From: Syntrophomonas sp. UBA4807
GTDB lineage: Bacteria; Bacillota; Syntrophomonadia; Syntrophomonadales; Syntrophomonadaceae
Assembly: GCA_002402575.1 (NCBI GenBank)
Contig: DHGD01000165.1
Span: forward strand, 1 to 36,092
DNA: 36,092 nt
Direction: 5' to 3'
Of this stretch, positions 32,198 to 36,092 are shown in pieces. Every line of letters begins with the position of its first letter. The first letter of the stretch is position 1. The position numbers and the translations under genes were made by a program. The notes beneath the pieces were generated by a model. The model was not told the DNA's origin. It saw only the letters and a list, made by a program, of their open reading frames with translations, and searched no databases.

Positions 32198-34396
32198 TTG
32201 CGGAAATTTAAAAGCAAATTAGCTTTACTGCTGGTATTAACCATGCTGGCAACCATGGTCATCTCAGTCCCCGCATTCGCCGCAGACCCGGTGAAGGTCA
32301 CCTTTACCACCGCTGAAGGCATTTCGGAAAGCAGCGATGATGCAACTAATCTTGGCTTTGTTAAGATTAGTGAAGTAGAGTCTTGTGATTCTATCTATGT
32401 AGAAATGAATCTTCCTGATAAGGTGGATTTCAAAACTGCTCCAACCGAAGCAGCTATTGAAGCTGCTCTGAACAATGCTTATATTGAAGGAACAGCGACT
32501 ACTTTTTCACCTGAGTGGGTTAGTGGCGATGCTGATGAGTACGTTATAAAGTTCAATATCACTGAAGGCCAACTAAAAGATGCCGACTATATTAAATTGC
32601 TCTTCAACAATGTGCTGGTAAAAGCTGGCGCACCCGATGAAATCGTTGCTGCGATAACTGTGAAGGGCGTGGAAGACGAGCATCAGGTATGGTCTTACAG
32701 CAAAGACTGCACCATCGGTACCCAGGGCGACGGCGAAGTCACCGTGACCACCGCCACCGCCAAGGGAATCACCGTTGGCAGTAAGCAGAAGCTGGCGGAC
32801 ATCACCTTCAAGGAAAACCTGCCCGGAGCTCTGCGTGTTAACGATCAGTTTATCCTTACACTGCCCAGTGGCATAGAATGGGATAGCGACGCTCCTGATG
32901 CGGTTATGGATGGCAGTTATAACCTGGCCGTCAATGCTGCAATCGGAGATCCTGACGAGTTAATCATTACTGTTACGCACGTCTCTTCTATTTTTGGCGA
33001 TAAAATTAAAATAGATGACGCATACGTAACCGTTTTCCCTGATGCTGAAGAAGGAGATGTGGAAGTGGAAGTAGAAGCAGTGCTGGATGAAGCCGACTTC
33101 GACGACACATCAATTGTTCCGGCTTATGTCGGCGATACCGCTGCCGCTGTATCTGCTGAAGATACTTCCGATGTAGACATCTACCAGGCGGTTTACAACA
33201 AAGAAGTAGACATGGTTAAGCTGGAAGCTGCCGGTCAGTTCGCCGAAGGCGACAAGTTCACCATGACCCTGAGCGAGGGCGCTTACTGGTATCTGGAAAA
33301 AAGTGATTTTACTGGAACAAGTGCTATTGGTGAAGGCAAAGTAGAGTGCTTAGGATTCTATGATGACAACCAGAGCGCATGGTTCGAGGTCACTGTGGAC
33401 GGTGACACTGAAACCGAAATCGAACTGGAAGGACTTTTAATCGCCACCACTCCGGAAGCTCCCTTAGGCGACATCACCGTTACCGTTGACGGCGACTTCG
33501 AAGGCGAAGCGGTTGTCGGCGAAATCATCGCTTCCGCTACCGTCACCGCTGACGCTCCCAAGGTCGACCTGGCCGCTCTGAACGTGGTGGCCGGAGACAT
33601 CAAGATCGTCGAGACCAAGAAGAAGAGCTTGCAACCCGATCAAGATGGTACCTACGATGATGAAGGCTATGATCTGATTTTAGACCTGCCCAATGGTGTG
33701 GAATGGTCTGCCAAACCCAAAGTAAAAGTCAACGGCGACAAAGTGACCCCTAAAATCGCTCTCAGTGATGATAACGACAAGTGCTACATTGAGTTTAGCA
33801 ATGAACTTAGAACGGCCAAGGTCGATGAAATCCTCATCTATGAAGTCAAGTATGACCTGGACACCCGGGTAAGATCCACTGAGGTGGCTGTTGCCCTCAA
33901 AGGCGAAATGGTCAACAAGCTGAATGGCGTTGACGATGACATAATCGACGACTTCTCCGATTATGCTGATGACAAAGTGTTCAGCGTGGTAAACGCCAAA
34001 GCTCTCAGCCCTGAGACCCTGAACGCTACCTTTACCATCGGCAGCATGACCTACACTGTGAACGGTGTAGCCATGACCGCTGACTATGCTCCGTTCATCT
34101 CCGGCGACAGAACCTTCCTGCCGGTTCGCTTCGTGGCCTACGCTCTGGGCGTGACCGAAGCCAACATCATCTGGGATCAGGCCAACCAGACCGTGACCCT
34201 GATGAAAGGCGACAAAGTGGTTCAGCTGAAGGTTGGTTCCACTACCCTGTTGGTTAACGGCGCGCCCATAACCATGGATGTCGCCCCGATCAACACCGGC
34301 GAGCGTGTATGCCTGCCTATCCGCTTCGTGGCGCAGGCCTTCGGAGCCGACGTAGCTTGGGATGCCGCTACTCAGGTAGTGACAATCACCCGCTAG
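32198..34396 (+). CDS. Acidic secreted surface protein with C-terminal copper-amine-oxidase-like domain
   Basis: 732 residues from a TTG start with AAGGAGGA at ideal spacing. Signal peptide 1-28 (cleavage near A-F-A-A-D). The long middle region is Asp/Glu-rich and beta-rich with Greek-key-like repeats; it includes the segments 'F-T-M-T-L-S-E-G-A-Y-W-Y' and 'P-L-G-D-I-T-V-T-V' that recur in the neighbour at 34577. The last ~120 residues form a Cu_amine_oxidN1-like domain with two half-repeats ('F-L-P-V-R-F-V-A' and 'L-P-I-R-F-V-A'). The domain is not a functional amine oxidase; it probably binds wall. Codon use is regular and the gene is AT-richer than its neighbours, consistent with high expression. 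The role may be S-layer-like. Transcribed from an ECF-type promoter. Confidence 0.82.
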   Translation: MRKFKSKLALLLVLTMLATMVISVPAFAADPVKVTFTTAEGISESSDDATNLGFVKISEVESCDSIYVEMNLPDKVDFKTAPTEAAIEAALNNAYIEGTATTFSPEWVSGDADEYVIKFNITEGQLKDADYIKLLFNNVLVKAGAPDEIVAAITVKGVEDEHQVWSYSKDCTIGTQGDGEVTVTTATAKGITVGSKQKLADITFKENLPGALRVNDQFILTLPSGIEWDSDAPDAVMDGSYNLAVNAAIGDPDELIITVTHVSSIFGDKIKIDDAYVTVFPDAEEGDVEVEVEAVLDEADFDDTSIVPAYVGDTAAAVSAEDTSDVDIYQAVYNKEVDMVKLEAAGQFAEGDKFTMTLSEGAYWYLEKSDFTGTSAIGEGKVECLGFYDDNQSAWFEVTVDGDTETEIELEGLLIATTPEAPLGDITVTVDGDFEGEAVVGEIIASATVTADAPKVDLAALNVVAGDIKIVETKKKSLQPDQDGTYDDEGYDLILDLPNGVEWSAKPKVKVNGDKVTPKIALSDDNDKCYIEFSNELRTAKVDEILIYEVKYDLDTRVRSTEVAVALKGEMVNKLNGVDDDIIDDFSDYADDKVFSVVNAKALSPETLNATFTIGSMTYTVNGVAMTADYAPFISGDRTFLPVRFVAYALGVTEANIIWDQANQTVTLMKGDKVVQLKVGSTTLLVNGAPITMDVAPINTGERVCLPIRFVAQAFGADVAWDAATQVVTITR

Positions 34397-34414
34397 TATG
34401 TCTTAACCCCAGTA

Positions 34415-34450
34415 AAAATAAAAGCCCGGCAACAGCCGGGCTTTTATTTT
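34415..34450. terminator. Strong bidirectional intrinsic terminator
   Basis: AAAATAAAAGCCCGGC (34415-34430) pairs perfectly over 16 bases with the arm at 34435-34450, around an AACA loop; the 3' arm ends in TTTTATTTT. Confidence 0.92.
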
Positions 34451-34576
34451 GGAGGATGCTGCAAGAAATGTTTTATCGCGGCGTAACTGAAAGTAACAGG
34501 CTGTAACGGCGATTAAGTGGTAAAATAGGAATATCCTTGGACGGTGTAGTACCTTTCTATAGAGGAGGCGGTATAT

Positions 34577-35962
34577 TTGAAGATCTCCAGGATGCTGGCC
34601 AGGCTGATACTTGTGACGATGCTGTTATCTGTGCCCGCGCTGTCCCTGGCGGCTGATGTCCCTTACGATGTGGAAGTGCAAAATACCTCCCTGGACAAGA
34701 TTTATCCGGCGGACCGCGGCCAGGAGATTGACTGCATCTATCTGACCACCCCGAGCTGGTTCTATGAAGGCGAGGTTTTTTCATTGACCTTGAATGACGG
34801 CATTCTTTGGTATATGACCGAAAGTGATTTCAATGACCTGGAAATTGAGAATATTGAATGGAAATCAATTTCAGAGGACAATCGCGCCCTGGAGCTGGAA
34901 ATAGATGAAGATTGCGACGAGATAAACCTGGAGGGCTTGAAAATAGCCACTCTTCCTCAGGTACCCCTGGGTGATATTACCGTAACTCTGGGCGGAAGAT
35001 TCAGCGGGCAGGTGTCAGTCGGGCAAGTGACAGCCAGCGTTGAGCTGTCTGCAGTCAAAACCCGCATCGAGCCGGGAGCCTCAGGCCAGGCCGGAGAAAT
35101 AACCATAAAAGAAACCAGCCCGGACAGCTTTACGCCGGTCGATAATATTTACCTCAGGCCAGACGGAGAGTGGTTTATAAGTTTGGAACTGCCACAATCA
35201 GTCAGCTTTGCGGAGCGGCCGGCTGTGAGCGTCAACGGTGAGCCGGCTGATGTTACCCTATACGGCGGCTGCGACTGGAACAAGCCCGGCAAGCTCTTTG
35301 GCGGCCAGGCTTCATTTAAAATTGGAGACCCAGCCTGTTACATCCAGTTTAATGATAATTCGATTTTCCGGAACGATGTCAGGGATGTAGTTAATTTGAG
35401 CAATCTGGTGTATCAAGTCGGGGAAACCACCCGCCCCGGAGATATAAACGTGGCCATAGGCGGAGGCATGATTAACAAACTCATCGGAGCAGGTGATGAG
35501 GGGATCGCGGCTGATCTTGAAAAGGATTATTTCAATGCGCCAGTATACCTGGCAGTCAATGCGGTCGCGGGGCAATTGATTCCTTCTCAGGGTTCCATGA
35601 TTATTGATAGCTTGATAATGACTATTGACGGGACGCCATACCGCATGGACATCGCTCCCTACATAATGAACGGCCGCACTTATCTCCCGGTCAGATTTGT
35701 GGCCCAAATTCTGGGCGTGCGGGAGAATGATATCGGCTGGGATGAAAACACCCGCACCGTCAGTCTGAAGCGCAATGGCACCACCGTGAGTATGCAGATT
35801 GATAGTCCTCATCTCACGGTAAACGGCAATGACATCCTCATGGATGCCGCGCCGCACATTCATAGAGGCCGCGCCATGCTGCCGGTCAGGTTCCTGGCGG
35901 AGGCTTTCGGCGCCCAGGTGGTATGGGATCAGGTCAAAGACGCAGTCACTATCATAAATTAA
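34577..35962 (+). CDS. Secreted protein with C-terminal copper-amine-oxidase-like domain, paralogue of the 732-residue neighbour
   Basis: 461 residues from a TTG start at 34577, with GAGGAGG eight bases upstream. Signal peptide 1-26 (cleavage near S-L-A-A-D). Middle region aligns with the last two thirds of the 732-residue protein ('W-Y-M-T-E-S-D-F', 'L-E-G-L-K-I-A-T', 'P-L-G-D-I-T-V-T-L'), and the C-terminal ~120 residues are a Cu_amine_oxidN1-like domain ('Y-L-P-V-R-F-V-A', 'M-L-P-V-R-F-L-A'). It lacks the first repeat unit of its paralogue, so a tandem duplication with domain loss is likely. It has its own transcript start after the strong terminator, but no clear promoter was found. Function unknown. 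Confidence 0.82.
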   Translation: MKISRMLARLILVTMLLSVPALSLAADVPYDVEVQNTSLDKIYPADRGQEIDCIYLTTPSWFYEGEVFSLTLNDGILWYMTESDFNDLEIENIEWKSISEDNRALELEIDEDCDEINLEGLKIATLPQVPLGDITVTLGGRFSGQVSVGQVTASVELSAVKTRIEPGASGQAGEITIKETSPDSFTPVDNIYLRPDGEWFISLELPQSVSFAERPAVSVNGEPADVTLYGGCDWNKPGKLFGGQASFKIGDPACYIQFNDNSIFRNDVRDVVNLSNLVYQVGETTRPGDINVAIGGGMINKLIGAGDEGIAADLEKDYFNAPVYLAVNAVAGQLIPSQGSMIIDSLIMTIDGTPYRMDIAPYIMNGRTYLPVRFVAQILGVRENDIGWDENTRTVSLKRNGTTVSMQIDSPHLTVNGNDILMDAAPHIHRGRAMLPVRFLAEAFGAQVVWDQVKDAVTIIN

Positions 35963-36011
35963 CCTTGCTGTGAAAAGTAAACCGCTGATGAAAGAAAAGG
36001 GAGGCGATCCG

Positions 36012-36092
36012 ATGAGAAGCCGAAAAACAGCGCTGTGTCTGGCAGTCATGATATTATTCGCTTTTTCACTGGCGGTGGCGCCGGTTCCCCCC
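36012..36092 (+). CDS. N-terminus of a secreted protein (partial, runs off the window)
   Basis: ATG at 36012 with AAGGGAGG seven bases upstream opens a frame of 27 codons to the window end. It reads as a signal peptide: basic start (M-R-S-R-K), hydrophobic core and 'A-V-A-P'. It lies 49 bases after the paralogue above and may be the next gene of the same surface-protein set. Confidence 0.6.
   Translation, partial: MRSRKTALCLAVMILFAFSLAVAPVPP

Noticed and set aside
35312..36049. 245-codon minus-strand frame
   Set aside because: It is antisense to the second copper-amine-oxidase-like gene and to the start of the next gene; no plausible ribosome binding site and no known domain.
1..36092. tRNA, rRNA, CRISPR arrays, insertion sequences or prophage parts
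   Set aside because: No repeat-spacer series, transposase-like or integrase-like frame, or tRNA-like cloverleaf was seen in either strand.

Overview
The window looks like a chromosomal cell-envelope region of a Gram-positive (Bacillota) anaerobe. Strong AGGAGG-type ribosome binding sites, frequent TTG/GTG starts, a CsaB/SLH anchoring pair, a LytR-CpsA-Psr protein, a DUF5693 protein and several proteins with the 'copper amine oxidase N-terminal-like' domain point to the Clostridia, with a Syntrophomonadaceae-like lineage as my best guess. This is inferred from gene content, not from a marker gene.

Layout. (1) 1-151: the end of a small membrane protein, probably an ECF-transporter S component. 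(2) 476-5144, minus strand: csaB, murJ and DUF5693, a set for pyruvylating and exporting the secondary wall polymer that SLH domains bind. (3) 5355-10091, plus strand: TagO/WecA-type initiating transferase, an LCP wall-polymer ligase and a large N-acetylmuramoyl-L-alanine amidase. (4) 10250-18237, plus strand: an exopolysaccharide cassette with an O-antigen-ligase-like protein carrying a C-terminal repeat region, a WbaP-like sugar-phosphate transferase, two GT4 glycosyltransferases and a second MurJ/Wzx-type flippase. (5) 18383-24240: a RiPP-like locus. Three tiny genes on the minus strand (28-32 codons, absent from ordinary ORF calling) encode paralogous peptides with the lasso-type leader signature Y-x-x-P-x-(V/L) and an invariant Thr-Ala at residues 21-22. 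Divergently, six tightly packed plus-strand genes encode a PqqD-like leader-binding protein (B1), a lasso-type leader peptidase (B2), an HprK-like kinase, a DUF362 protein, a B12-binding radical SAM enzyme and a nucleotidyltransferase-fold protein. No asparagine-synthetase-like lasso cyclase lies in the window, and the predicted cores (10, 7 and 6 residues) are too short for a lasso. (6) galE, then a protein that may be ComK-like. (7) 26213-29800: a secreted subtilase with three C-terminal SLH repeats, the likely client of the CsaB-modified polymer. (8) 29937-31565, minus strand: an ECF sigma factor and its membrane anti-sigma factor. (9) 32198-36092, plus strand: two related secreted proteins with C-terminal copper-amine-oxidase-like domains and the start of a third secreted protein.

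How the parts connect. The wall-polymer and exopolysaccharide genes make surface glycans, CsaB prepares a polymer for SLH proteins, and the S8 protease and amidase act at the surface. The ECF sigma operon and the divergent acidic surface-protein gene each carry an upstream element of the form GGAAC-N18-GTCTAA, so the sigma factor probably controls both itself and the surface protein. Between these promoters is a G-rich segment with interleaved complementary arms that may be a pseudoknotted RNA. The most novel items are the three lasso-leader peptides with very short cores beside a cyclase-less modification operon, and the shared ECF promoter pair.
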